A stretch of 64,000 nt of DNA from contig JBGMQN010000069.1 of the NCBI GenBank assembly GCA_048054495.1, forward strand, positions 1 to 64,000, given 5' to 3'. Positions 16,736 to 25,223 of this stretch are shown here, one piece after another (within the stretch, counting starts at the first letter, position 1; every line of letters starts with the position of its first letter). Under the pieces are notes generated by a model, which saw nothing but the letters and a program-made list of their open reading frames with translations, was not told the DNA's origin and did not search any database. Origin of the DNA: JADFRG01 sp048054495 (GTDB lineage: Bacteria; Chloroflexota; Anaerolineae; Anaerolineales; E44-bin32). The translations under genes were made by a program, and so were the position numbers.

Positions 16736-17083
16736 ATGTCGCAGACTCGGAGCAAGATCAAAGGCTATGTGATGGGTGCATTAGCCTTTATCTCTTGTCC
16801 CTGTCATTTAGTGATTACGCTGCCGCTTCTCGTGGTGCTTACAGCCGGCACCGCCTTCAGTGCCTGGCTGTCGAACAATTTCCTGATGATCGCCGGAGCA
16901 TCGACCGTGATCTTTGTTGGTGCACTCGTGCTGGCTTTGAAGTGGACCGGTAGGTCGATTCCATTCCTCTCCCGCAAACGGAAAGCGCCGGCAGAGGTCG
17001 TTTTGGTCACCTCTCGCAGATGCAAGGACTGCAATGTGGCAGCGCAGGTGTGGAATGAGTTGTCGGCCTCCCACAAGTTTTAG
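16736..17083 (+). CDS. MerE-like mercury transporter with the start of a thioredoxin domain (ends at in-frame TAG)
   Basis: 115 residues. The first 75 form two membrane helices around ALAFISCPCHLVITLPLLVV; C-P-C-H-L is the hallmark of MerE-type broad mercury transporters. A cytoplasmic segment follows with AEVVLVTSRRCKDCNVAAQV, a C-x-x-C thioredoxin active site. The frame meets TAG at 17081-17083 in the middle of the fold, and clear homology goes on for another 60 codons. AGGAGG precedes the ATG. Either the gene is broken by a point mutation (TAG from GAG or similar) or the MerE part alone is used. It lies in line with merA, ccdA and the redoxin. Confidence 0.75.
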   Translation: MSQTRSKIKGYVMGALAFISCPCHLVITLPLLVVLTAGTAFSAWLSNNFLMIAGASTVIFVGALVLALKWTGRSIPFLSRKRKAPAEVVLVTSRRCKDCNVAAQVWNELSASHKF

Positions 17084-17266
17084 TTTGACAAGATCGACAT
17101 CATGTCCGCGGAGGGTAGATCGCTCGCTGCGCGGCACAATATCCTGGCGACTCCGACGACGCTAATCGATGGCAAAGTGGCCTTCCGCGGTATCCCGAAA
17201 AGGCACTTGGCGAAGGCGGCCGTACGACGTCCATCGAATTGGAGAAGCCTCGAGGCGAGTGGCTAG
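17084..17266 (+). pseudogene. Rest of the MerE-thioredoxin fusion after an amber codon
   Basis: In frame with the preceding gene after TAG. It reads FDKIDIMSAEGRSLAARHNI then LATPTTLIDGKVAFRGIPKR, the second half of a thioredoxin/glutaredoxin fold with the cis-Pro T-P-T-T. It ends at TAG 17264-17266. There is no independent start or ribosome site. Confidence 0.65.
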
Positions 17267-17419
17267 GCGCCCAAACGAATCGCATTGATGCTAAACCCAA
17301 GCGCAAATGCTAACTGGGGCGAGGTGCTCAAGGGAAATCCGGTGGGAAGCTCTCGTATCACGCAGTGGTAGGATTTGCGATGAAATCATCTTGGCCTATC
17401 GGGCAAAGGAGGTAAACAC

Positions 17420-17725
17420 ATGTCAGTCACGACAGCGCCGCGGGTCACGCCGTATCTCGAAGCAGAACTGATCGAGAACCTGCAGAATCGTCTGAATCGC
17501 ATCGAGGGTCACGTCCGCGGTGTAAATCGCATGCTGGAAGACCGTGAGAGCTGCGACGATATCCTGGTACAGCTATCGGCGATTAAGGCCGCCGTGAATC
17601 AGGTGACAATCAAGCTCTTGGATGGTCACATGAACATCTGCCTAGTAGATTACGCGGCCACTGACGATGTCGAAGCGCTTGAGCATTTTAAGCGCTCCAT
17701 GGCGCTCGTAATGAAGAACTCCTGA
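17420..17725 (+). CDS. csoR: CsoR-family metal-sensing transcriptional repressor
   Basis: 101 residues, all-helical CsoR/RcnR/FrmR family (DUF156). LIENLQNRLNRIEGHVRGVN is the N-terminal helix. The metal ligands of the Cu(I)-type site are visible: Cys in EDRESCDDILVQ, and His and Cys in LLDGHMNICLVD (H-x3-C). That C-H-C pattern is the Cu(I) signature, although soft Hg(II) may also bind. AAAGGAGG precedes the ATG. It is probably the regulator of the three G/C-tract operators at 4.5, 7.05 and 13.2 kb, one of which stands before merA in this same gene run. Confidence 0.9.
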   Translation: MSVTTAPRVTPYLEAELIENLQNRLNRIEGHVRGVNRMLEDRESCDDILVQLSAIKAAVNQVTIKLLDGHMNICLVDYAATDDVEALEHFKRSMALVMKNS

Positions 17726-17824
17726 GGCGATTCCGGTGCAGATCGTCGAATTGCAATCATTGCGAAGGAAGGGAGCGGATCGGTTAATCGTTCGTTCCAG
17801 TCGCGGGCGCAAACGGCTTACTAG

Positions 17825-18043
17825 ATGAAGCCTCGACAACAACAAGCAAAACTGGACGAATATCCTTACTGCACGGAAATGCTGGCGTCTGATCTGCTGC
17901 ACATCTGCCCCGCAGGATGCTGCTACGTCGAAGGATACGAAGGCGAGGAAAGGGTCATCTGCCCCTATTGTGAGCTGCCGTTCGAAGTCTCGGCAGGCCA
18001 TGTCTGTTTGGAGCTGATCGCGCTGACTGAACCGGTGCAATGA
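17825..18043 (+). CDS. Small cysteine-rich protein, possible zinc-ribbon/metal-binding
   Basis: 72 residues with seven Cys. HICPAGCCYVEGYEGEERVI and CPYCELPFEVSAGHVCLEL show C-x3-C-C, C-x-x-C and one later Cys plus His. The first cluster and C-P-Y-C could form a zinc-ribbon-like or soft-metal site. It follows csoR in the mer gene run and is followed by a terminator. No named family is recognised. A metal chaperone or buffer role is inferred from composition and place only. Confidence 0.6.
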   Translation: MKPRQQQAKLDEYPYCTEMLASDLLHICPAGCCYVEGYEGEERVICPYCELPFEVSAGHVCLELIALTEPVQ

Positions 18044-18095
18044 TCGCGCCGGGGGCTCACTCCTCACGCGCAGTTCCAGGCTTACTGTGCTGCCT

Positions 18096-18121
18096 CTCCA
18101 CCCATCGAGGTGGAGTTTTCT
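18096..18121 (+). terminator. Intrinsic terminator
   Basis: CTCCACC (18096-18102) and GGTGGAG (18109-18115) form a perfect 7-bp stem with a 6-base loop followed by TTTTCT. It separates the Cys-rich gene from the selenoprotein flavoreductase gene. Confidence 0.65.
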
Positions 18122-18196
18122 ATCCATTTAGGCCCAGCCGGACGAAGAATCGCCCTTCGGCCTGAGCAGCCATCAGGCAAACATGGAGGTTCCATC

Positions 18197-19573
18197 GTGA
18201 ACGATAAATTCGAAGTTGCGGTGATCGGCGCCGGGCAGGGCGGCCTCCCCGCCGCGCATATGGCGGCCAACCTGGGCGCCAAAGTCCTTCTGGTCGAAGC
18301 GCGGGAGGTGGGCGGCACTTGAGTGAATGAGGGGTGCATCCCCACCAAGACCTTGTTAAGGTCTGCCGAGGTTATGCACTTGGTTCGAGAGCGCGCAGCC
18401 GAGTTTGGCGTACGCGGAGTCGAGCCTGAGCACCTCTCGTTTGATCTGGCAACAGCTATGGCCCGCAAGGACGCTATCGTGGCCGGGATCCACGCTGGGA
18501 TCTATAAGAACTTAGATCGAAATAAGAACATCACCTTTATGAAGGGACATGCGGAATTCACCTCGCCGGTCGACATTCGGATCGATGGTACGGCCGTGAC
18601 GGCGGAGAAGAGCGTCCTGGCCATCGGCTCCCAGCCCGCGCCATTTGCCATCCCAGGCCTCGAAGAGACTGGATTCATCACGAATTCTGAAGCGTTGAAG
18701 CTGGAAGAATTGCCGAGCTCGATGATCATCATCGGGGCAGGGTATGAGGGGGTGGAGTTCGCCCAGATGTACGCTCGCTATGGCACGCGAGTCACGATGC
18801 TCGGCCGTGCCTCATGCGTCATGCCCAAGGAAGAGCCCGAGCTCTCCGAGATGCTGGGCGAGATCCTTATTGCAGAGGGCGTGGATCTGCATACTTCCGC
18901 CGAGGTGATCCAGGCAGGAGCGGAGAACGGCGTGCGGTACGTCGTGGCAATAGAGGAGGGGTCCGAGCGACGTTATGAGGCGGAGCTACTACTGCTGGCA
19001 GTCGGACGCACCGCTCAGGTGGAGAACCTGGGGCTGCCGCAGGCGGGTGTCGAGATGGATGGGCAGTTCGTCAAGGCCGATGAGCATTTGCGCACATCGG
19101 CGAGAAACGTCTGGTCGATCGGCGATGCGAACGGCGGCCAGATGTTTACCCACCGCGCCACCTACGATGGGCCGATCGCGGCGCTCAACATTGTGAAAGC
19201 CCTGGGCCGGGAGGTGGACTACCGGGTCGTGCCGCGGGCCGTCTTTACGGAGCCTGCCTTGGCGAGCGTCGGCCTTACCGAGGCCGAGGCGAAGGCCGAG
19301 GGGCGAGCGGTGAAGGTGGGGACGGCAGATTTTGCGTCATCAGGTCGAGCGAAAGCCATCGGGCAAACGCAGGGAATCGTCAAGCTGGTTGCAGATGATG
19401 AGACGGGAGAATTGCTGGGTGGGCACATTCTCGGCCCGCACGCCGACATTCTGATCCATGAGATCGTGACCGCCATGTTTAAGAAGGGGAATGCGGAATC
19501 CATCGCCAAATCGATTCACGTGCATCCCACTCTGAGCGAGGTCGTGAAGCGGGCAGCGAAGGCGGCGCGCTGA
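18197..19573 (+). CDS. Selenocysteine-containing MerA/lipoamide-dehydrogenase-like flavoprotein
   Basis: 458 codons with an in-frame UGA at 18320-18322 (codon 42). A GTG start with GGAGGT at good spacing. FAD site VAVIGAGQGGLPAAHMAANL; active site V-G-G-T-U-V-N-E-G-C-I-P-T-K, where the family has Cys at the U position (the thiol that attacks substrate). NAD(P)H domain MIIIGAGYEGVEFAQMYARY; second FAD motif VWSIGDANGGQ; C-terminal catalytic dyad HVHPTLSEV as in lipoamide dehydrogenase and glutathione reductase. Unlike merA it has no HMA domain and no Cys-Cys tail, so the substrate may be a disulfide or selenide rather than Hg(II). Homology is continuous across the UGA, and a SECIS-like hairpin follows at 18348. 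Confidence 0.87.
18348..18364 (+). promoter_or_regulatory. Candidate bacterial SECIS element
   Basis: AGACCTT (18348-18354) and AAGGTCT (18358-18364) make seven perfect pairs with loop GTT. The loop starts 33 bases after the UGA and begins with G, within the 16-37 base rule. A shorter GGGG/CCCC hairpin lies closer to the UGA and could compete. Confidence 0.6.
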
Positions 19574-19845
19574 TGCTCCTTTCGGCTCGCTTCGGAGCAA
19601 TTGCTGTTTTGCCTGGTAGGCACTGGTGATGGAGCGTTGAGTTGGTCTGTCGTAGCAAAGTCGCTCTGCGGCCTTCTGGAAGGCCACGAATGGGATGACG
19701 TGGTCCGGCATCGCTTACTTTTCGCATCTGCGAGCCGACTCGAAGTCCTGCATCCAGGCCAAGGCTATGCCGGATTGGGCAAGATGCCTGTCAGAAAGCG
19801 TGAGTGGGCGATCCTCGCGGATTAGTATCCTGCCTTCGCTTCGCT

Positions 19846-20982
19846 CTACAAGGATGGGCGGGCTTCGGTTGTGGCAGTGACTATCTCCACCGGGCCTGCG
19901 CTTACTTCTCCCTCAAAGTAGCGCCGCTGGAATGCAAGTGCCACATTCACCAGCCCAATCATCACCGGCACTTCGATAAGCGGGCCGATCACCGCTGCGA
20001 AGGCTGATCCGGAGCTGAGGCCGAACACAGCGATTGTTACTGCGATGGCCAGCTCGAAGTTATTGCTGGCCGCCGTGAAGGCCAAGGTGGTCGTTTTGGA
20101 GTAATCCGCCCCGATTCGATGGCCCATCCAGAAACTGACCAGAAACATCAAGATGAAATACAGCATCAGCGGGATGGCAATTCGTACGACGTCCAGGGGG
20201 ATGGACACGATCAAGCTGCCCTTCAGGCTGAACATCACTACGATCGTGAAGAGCAGGGCAATCAGAGTCAGCGGGCTGATCCGCGGCACAAAGCGCGTCT
20301 CGTACCATATTTTGCCTTTGGCTCGCAGCAGAATCCTACGGGTCAGGAAGGCGGCAATCATCGGAATCCCCAGGTAGATGAAGACACTCTTTGCGATCTC
20401 GCCGATACCGATCTCCACCACGCTGCCCTGCAAACCAAACAGAGGCGGCAGCTTGGTTAAGAACAACCAAGCGAAAAAGCTGTAGAACAGAACCTGGAAA
20501 ACACTGTTGAAGGCCACCAAGCCTGCGGCATACTCGTTGTCGCCCTTGGCCAGCTCGTTCCACACGATCACCATGGCGATACAACGTGCCAGGCCAATCA
20601 TGATTAGCCCGGCCATATATTCTGGGTAACCGCGCAGGAACGTGATCGCCAGGATAAACATCAGCGTCGGTCCGACGACCCAGTTTTGCATCAGCGACAA
20701 ACCCAGGATCTTCCAGTCACGGAACACGTCCCTCAGCTCTTCGTAGTGCACTTTGGCCAGCGGGGGGTACATCATCAGGATCAAGCCGATGGCGATCGGG
20801 ATATTGGTCGTCCCGACCTGGAAGCGGTTGATGGAAGCCTCCACTCCCTGCATGAAGTAGCCGGCGCTTACCCCGATGGCCATCGCCAGGAAGATCCATA
20901 AGGTCAGGAAGCGATCCAGGGAAGAGAGCTGCCTGGTGACAGCTCTGGGCGCGGCCAATGGTGTGCTCGCAAATTCAGTCAT
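19846..20982 (-). CDS. acr3: Arsenite efflux permease, ACR3 family
   Basis: About 378 residues with ten membrane helices. It carries ACR3 features: LILMMYPPLAKVHYEEL, GLARCIAMVIVWNELAKGD with the essential Cys in helix 4, FQVLFYSFFAWLFLT, and ASNNFELAIAVTIAVFG. It exports arsenite at the inner membrane, probably driven by the proton gradient. The ATG at 20982 overlaps the end of arsC by 8 bases, so the genes are coupled. An in-frame ATG farther upstream at 21066 lies inside arsC. Confidence 0.93.
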   Translation of the reverse strand: MTEFASTPLAAPRAVTRQLSSLDRFLTLWIFLAMAIGVSAGYFMQGVEASINRFQVGTTNIPIAIGLILMMYPPLAKVHYEELRDVFRDWKILGLSLMQNWVVGPTLMFILAITFLRGYPEYMAGLIMIGLARCIAMVIVWNELAKGDNEYAAGLVAFNSVFQVLFYSFFAWLFLTKLPPLFGLQGSVVEIGIGEIAKSVFIYLGIPMIAAFLTRRILLRAKGKIWYETRFVPRISPLTLIALLFTIVVMFSLKGSLIVSIPLDVVRIAIPLMLYFILMFLVSFWMGHRIGADYSKTTTLAFTAASNNFELAIAVTIAVFGLSSGSAFAAVIGPLIEVPVMIGLVNVALAFQRRYFEGEVSAGPVEIVTATTEARPSL

Positions 20983-21430
20983 GATCGGTTGTCTCAAATG
21001 GGCTATCCGCCTTGGCTGCGATCCATCGCTTGAGCAATGCGGGAACTTGGCGGGCCATATCGTCACGCAGTTGGCGGAAGACGGCCATCCTTTCCTCTTC
21101 CGTGCCGGCGATTTTGCCCGGATCAGGGAAGCCTAGGTGTTCTGTAATCCCTTGGCCCAGCCAAGTGGGACAATTCTCGGCCGCGTCATCGCACACGGTC
21201 ACCACCAAATCGAAACGAGCATCCTGAAATTCATCGGCGGATTTGGCATGGCCATCATGCGAAATGCCGATTTCAGCCAGGGCGCGGAGGGCAAGCGGGT
21301 GAACGAATCTTGCTGGCTCTGTACCGGCGGAAACCGCCTGCCACTCTTCGCCCATGCGGGCGTTGACGATCGCCTCGGCCATCTGGGACCGAGCAGAGTT
21401 TCCGGTACACAGAAAGAGGACTTTAGCCAT
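20975..21430 (-). CDS. arsC: Arsenate reductase, low-molecular-weight phosphatase (thioredoxin-coupled) type
   Basis: 151 residues. The P-loop VLFLCTGNSARSQMAEAI has the catalytic C-x5-R, and VTVCDDAAENCPTW carries the two further Cys that relay the disulfide in thioredoxin-coupled ArsC. LGFPDPGKIAGTEEERMAVF is the usual acid loop. It reduces arsenate to arsenite for export by the overlapping acr3. It follows arsR by 39 bases. Confidence 0.92.
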   Translation of the reverse strand: MAKVLFLCTGNSARSQMAEAIVNARMGEEWQAVSAGTEPARFVHPLALRALAEIGISHDGHAKSADEFQDARFDLVVTVCDDAAENCPTWLGQGITEHLGFPDPGKIAGTEEERMAVFRQLRDDMARQVPALLKRWIAAKADSPFETTDHD

Positions 21431-21469
21431 AATAGTTCAGCCTCCATTGAAGTTATTCAGAAAAAAAAG

Positions 21470-21856
21470 CTATTTACCGACAGTATCCAATTCCGCCACT
21501 GCGACTAGATTGTGCTGCGGACCACAATTGGGGTGGCGGGGTCTGATGCGAACAGGGTCAAAGAAGACACCGAAGGTCTTGACTAGCTTGCCTAACGCTT
21601 GGCGATTAATGGAGTAGTAAACCCAGCGCGCGTCGGTTGCATCGCGTTCGACGTCGACAATGCCCGCTTCGCGCAGAACGCGGACGTGATGTGAGATCAG
21701 GTTGGGTGAAAGCTGCAGCCTATCGCCGATCTCGCAGTTGCACTGCACCCCCTCCATCAGCAAATTGATGATAAGCAGTCGTTTCGGCTGGGAAATAACC
21801 CTAAGAAGGCCAGCCAGATTATCCAGATCGATAGGTGGCAAGACGCTTGCAGGCAT
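21470..21856 (-). CDS. arsR: ArsR-family repressor of the arsenic operon
   Basis: 128 residues, winged helix. LAGLLRVISQPKRLLIINLL is the first helical part, and VQCNCEIGDRLQLSPNLISH includes C-x-C at the start of the recognition helix region, the As(III) site type of classic ArsR (ELCVCDL). The C-terminal extension has one more Cys (HPNCGPQHN). It leads arsC and acr3 and probably represses itself through the dyad at 21875-21898. Confidence 0.9.
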   Translation of the reverse strand: MPASVLPPIDLDNLAGLLRVISQPKRLLIINLLMEGVQCNCEIGDRLQLSPNLISHHVRVLREAGIVDVERDATDARWVYYSINRQALGKLVKTFGVFFDPVRIRPRHPNCGPQHNLVAVAELDTVGK

Positions 21857-21874
21857 GGAAGAGATCCCCTAAAA

Positions 21875-21898
21875 ATAATCCAATGTACGTTGAATTAT
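21875..21898 (-). promoter_or_regulatory. ArsR operator dyad
   Basis: ATAAT-C-CAA, a 6-base centre, then TTG-A-ATTAT: nine-base arms with one unmatched position each. It lies 19-42 bases upstream of the arsR start, where the promoter should be. Confidence 0.6.
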
Positions 21899-21968
21899 AT
21901 AAAGCCGGCCAATGGTGTCAAGGCGCGCTGGGGCGGCAGGCCACACCGACGATGTATGCGGTCGACGG

Positions 21969-23552
21969 TCATGCCACTGGCTCGCCGCAATATGCACATA
22001 AGCGCCAACCAGTCTCGATCGGTTTGCCGCAGGAGGGACAGGCCGCAGGCTCTGGAGCCCTTTCATCTTGCGCCTCAGACGCACTTTGTCGGTGCTGCAA
22101 GGGGAGGCTGAAGGCGAACGTAGACCCGGCGCCCTGCCAACTCTGCACCCAGATCTGTCCGCCGTGGGCTTCGACAATCCGCTTGGCAATCGTCAAGCCC
22201 AGCCCCGACCCGCCAGTGGCGCGCGCTCGCGAGCGGTCAGCCCGGTAGAAGCGTTCAAACACATGGGGTAGGTCTTCGGGCGGGATGCCGCTGCCCGTAT
22301 CCTGCACCCGGACTACCACCCGGTCTTCCTTCGCCTCGGCCCCAATCGTGATGGTTCCACCTGCTCGCGTGTGGTGCAGCGCGTTGGAGAGCAAGTTGAA
22401 GACCACCTGCTGGAGCCGCTGCTGATCGCCATGGATCTCGGGGAGCCCCTCTGGGAGGTCGGTCTTGAGCGTCACGCCCTTTTCCCGGGCCTGGCTCTGC
22501 AGGCCTTCACTTGCCTGAACAATCAGTGCCTCCAAATCGACCCCCTGCCAGTCCAGCCTCAATTGTCCGGCCTCGGCCAGCGCCAGATCGCGCAGGTCGG
22601 CGACCAGCCGGCCCAGCAAACCCGTCTGTTCATGGAGGGCTGTAAGATTCTCTTCATCCACCTCATACACACCGTCCAGCATCGCCTCAAGACCGCCCTG
22701 AATCACGGTTAGCGGCGTGCGGAGCTCATGGGCGATGTCAGCTACCATGTTGCGGCGCTGAACCTCCGCCTGTGCCAGGCTTTCGGCCATGCGGTTGAAG
22801 GACTGAGCCAGACGCCCGATCTCGTCCTGGGAGTCCACACGAACCCGTCGGCCCAGTTGGCCTGCTGCAATGGCCTCCGCGGCCCGCGAAACCGAACGGA
22901 GTGGGGATGTGATCTGCCGGAACAACAGGGAGCCCAGGACCAGTGCCAGCAACCCAACGGTGACCGTCGTGATCAGGATCGAGAGATTCACCGCCTTGAG
23001 GAAATCCTCATCGGCCGGGTTGAGCACGGGTTCGATCATCGAACCGACCAGCACGGCGCCGACTGTATCCCCGTCAACGACTACTGGAACCGCTGACTCC
23101 AGGTGATCGGGTGGGTGCAGCTCATTCAGACTTGCGCCGCCGGTGTCTGTGATGACCTTCCCGGACGCGTCAAAAAGAATTACACGATCGGCTAGCGGAC
23201 CGCTGCTACGGGCTATGCTGAACAGACTTCCCATCCATTCGCCCATCATGCCCGGGCCCATCGTGTCCCAATCCACTATCTCTGGACCCACTGACCAGCC
23301 TGATCTGCCGCTTGGTTCAGCGACCCCGGCGTTCTCCAACCAGGCTTCTACACCGGTCCAGCTTCCTTGATCAGCATAGTAAGCTGACATCAGGCTCGCC
23401 AATTCGCTCGCCTGAGCCACGTCGTCCGATAGCACTCGGCGCTTCAACTGGGTGGCGGTCGTTATTCGTACCGAGGCGACCATTACCACGAAGCCCAGGA
23501 GGATAACTCCCAGGAACACACCCATCAAACGCGTCCACAAGCTTCGAGGCAC
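21969..23552 (-). CDS. Sensor histidine kinase with C-terminal zinc ribbon
   Basis: 527 residues. One N-terminal membrane helix, a ~150-residue extracytoplasmic sensor region, a second helix (ILITTVTVGLLALVLGSLLF), then HAMP, the phospho-acceptor helix DIAHELRTPLTVIQGG and the ATPase domain (NLLSNALHH, DTGSGIPPEDLPHVFERFY, GGSGLGLTIAKRIVEAHGG). Unusually it ends in a zinc ribbon, CPSCGKPIETGWRLCAYCGE, nearly the same as the tags on two other proteins of this operon. It is 6 bases after its response regulator gene and is the last gene of the PspA operon. Confidence 0.9.
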   Translation of the reverse strand: MPRSLWTRLMGVFLGVILLGFVVMVASVRITTATQLKRRVLSDDVAQASELASLMSAYYADQGSWTGVEAWLENAGVAEPSGRSGWSVGPEIVDWDTMGPGMMGEWMGSLFSIARSSGPLADRVILFDASGKVITDTGGASLNELHPPDHLESAVPVVVDGDTVGAVLVGSMIEPVLNPADEDFLKAVNLSILITTVTVGLLALVLGSLLFRQITSPLRSVSRAAEAIAAGQLGRRVRVDSQDEIGRLAQSFNRMAESLAQAEVQRRNMVADIAHELRTPLTVIQGGLEAMLDGVYEVDEENLTALHEQTGLLGRLVADLRDLALAEAGQLRLDWQGVDLEALIVQASEGLQSQAREKGVTLKTDLPEGLPEIHGDQQRLQQVVFNLLSNALHHTRAGGTITIGAEAKEDRVVVRVQDTGSGIPPEDLPHVFERFYRADRSRARATGGSGLGLTIAKRIVEAHGGQIWVQSWQGAGSTFAFSLPLQHRQSASEAQDERAPEPAACPSCGKPIETGWRLCAYCGEPVA

Positions 23553-23558
23553 CGACCA

Positions 23559-24242
23559 TTACTCCTGTATGAGGCGGTATCCCACGCCTCTCACAGTCTC
23601 AATGAAGCGCGGGTTACCTGGATCATCGGAGAGCTTCCTGCGCAGATTCTTGATGTGAACATCAATTGTCCGCTCGTAGCCAGCATAGGCGTGGTCTTGG
23701 ACCCGCTCTAACAGCTGCATCCGGGTGAACACCTGGCCCGCGTGCTCCGCCAAGATAGCCAAAAGATCGAACTCCATGGTCGTCAGGTCAAGTGGCTGGC
23801 CGGCCAGTGCTGCTTGCCGCCTGGGGATGTCGAGGGAGATCTCCGCTGCAGTGATGACCTCGGGCCGGACCGGCTCCCCTTCGGTTCGGCGGAGGACGGC
23901 CCGAGTGCGGGCGACCACTTCGCGGGGGCTAAATGGCTTGACGATATAGTCGTCTGCGCCCAGCTCCAGACCAATCAGGCGGTCGGTCTCCTCGATCCGC
24001 GCGGTCAGCATGATGATGGGGACGTCGGACTTGCGACGCAGCGCACGACACACTTCCAGCCCATCTATGCCCGGAAGATTCAGGTCCAAAATCACCAAAT
24101 TAGGGCGCTCGTGCCTGAACACAGAGAGCGCCTGCTCTCCGTCGGTGGCGGCCACAACGAGGTAGCCGGCCTTCTCAAGGTAGGCGCGTACAAGTTTGAT
24201 GATTTCCAGCTCGTCTTCGACAACGAGGATCTTCCGGGGCAT
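23559..24242 (-). CDS. OmpR/PhoB-family response regulator
   Basis: 227 residues. The receiver domain has the acidic pair VEDE, the phospho-acceptor Asp in NLVILDLNLPGIDGLEVC, and the Lys in GADDYIVKPFSPREVVART. The C-terminal winged helix (LTTMEFDLLAILAEHAGQVF, YERTIDVHIKNLRRKL, FIETVRGVGYRL) is the PhoB type. It is paired with the zinc-ribbon kinase downstream and probably controls the PspA operon it lies in. Confidence 0.93.
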   Translation of the reverse strand: MPRKILVVEDELEIIKLVRAYLEKAGYLVVAATDGEQALSVFRHERPNLVILDLNLPGIDGLEVCRALRRKSDVPIIMLTARIEETDRLIGLELGADDYIVKPFSPREVVARTRAVLRRTEGEPVRPEVITAAEISLDIPRRQAALAGQPLDLTTMEFDLLAILAEHAGQVFTRMQLLERVQDHAYAGYERTIDVHIKNLRRKLSDDPGNPRFIETVRGVGYRLIQE

Positions 24243-24288
24243 TCCTTTCTTTTACCCTAAAACAAGCCCGGAGAGAGCTGCGCGGGGT

Positions 24289-24540
24289 TCAATGGAGCGC
24301 CGCACCGCAGGAGGGGCATACGTTCCAATCGGCCTTGACACCCCGTCCGCAGGTCGGGCATTTGCGTACATATCCCGAGTCCGCGGATGGCGATGGCGCA
24401 TCGGATTGCGTTGACGGAGGCCGCGTTTTGAACAACGCTGCCAGGCCTCCTCGCGTAATCAACGCGATGATCAGCAGCGGTACGCCGATGAGGACCACCA
24501 GAAACAGCAGAATCACCAAGAGTCCTGCACCTATCATCAT
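24289..24540 (-). CDS. Membrane-anchored zinc-ribbon protein
   Basis: 83 residues: one long N-terminal membrane helix (GAGLLVILLFLVVLIGVPLL), a short linker and a zinc ribbon CPTCGRGVKADWNVCPSCGA. The ribbon repeats the W-centred pattern C-P-x-C-x3-V-x-x-x-W-x-x-C-x-x-C-G of its neighbours. It stands between the coiled-coil gene and the response regulator gene. It may anchor PspA-type scaffolds at the membrane; that is inference. Confidence 0.7.
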   Translation of the reverse strand: MMIGAGLLVILLFLVVLIGVPLLIIALITRGGLAALFKTRPPSTQSDAPSPSADSGYVRKCPTCGRGVKADWNVCPSCGAALH

Positions 24541-24549
24541 TGGCTTCCC

Positions 24550-25221
24550 TCAGGCACTTTCTTTCACATCTCCAATTGGATCGAGCGAGGCCAGCTCGCC
24601 ACGTGCCAGCACGGCCTCCATTTCAAGCGCTTTGGCCTTCAATTGAGCGCGCAGGTCGTTGAGCCGCGCCAGGTCTTCCTGCAGGGCTTGAGCCTGTCCT
24701 TTGAGCCGTGCACGGCTCGCCGAAAGCTCGGCCTTCTCGGCCAGGCGCAGCCGGGCGCCTTGCTCATCGCCTTCACCCAACGCTTGGCGGGCAGCGCGCT
24801 CCTTGGCAGCCATTCTTTCTGCCACCTCATCCGTGCGTGCTTCCAAATTAGAGAGAACTCTCTCCGAAGCCTTACGGGCCTCTGCAAGCTGATTCAGTCG
24901 TGAGCGGATTCCTCGCAAAGCGTTTGTCACCTCCCGGTCCTCACGATAGCCACGCGGAGGTCTCGAACCCGCCCGATGGACGGCCAGATCCGCCGGTCGT
25001 AACTGCCCTCGATTGGCAAGGGGCCGCAGGGCGGAGAAGATCTCCTCACTGATCTGCCCTTCACCATACATATTGTAAAGCTGGGCAAGGAGGTCCTCAC
25101 CGCCCCTAGCGGGCTTCAGGGATGCAGCAGCGCCTGGCTGGGAGTTCGCTACGGGAGTCTGCGACTGAAGCAGGGAGTCGGCGAGGTAAAAGAGATCGCC
25201 CAGCACCGATCCGCAACCCAT
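24550..25221 (-). CDS. Coiled-coil protein downstream of pspA
   Basis: 223 residues. The N-terminal third has a short helical segment like the SHOCT type (EDLLAQLYNMYGEGQISEEI). The C-terminal ~130 residues are a long charged coiled coil (LNQLAEARKASERVLSNLEA, AQALQEDLARLNDLRAQLKA) resembling PspA-like helices. It starts two bases after the pspA stop. Probably a PspA partner; no exact family recognised. Confidence 0.7.
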   Translation of the reverse strand: MGCGSVLGDLFYLADSLLQSQTPVANSQPGAAASLKPARGGEDLLAQLYNMYGEGQISEEIFSALRPLANRGQLRPADLAVHRAGSRPPRGYREDREVTNALRGIRSRLNQLAEARKASERVLSNLEARTDEVAERMAAKERAARQALGEGDEQGARLRLAEKAELSASRARLKGQAQALQEDLARLNDLRAQLKAKALEMEAVLARGELASLDPIGDVKESA

Positions 25222-25223
25222 GG

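Noticed and set aside
17081..17083. In-frame TAG read as pyrrolysine
   Set aside because: The position is not an active-site residue, no methylamine or Pyl genes are near, and a single-base change from GAG explains it.
19574..19845. Possible gene between the Sec-flavoprotein and acr3
   Set aside because: Short frames in several phases with no start, ribosome site or known motif; it looks like a convergent intergenic region.
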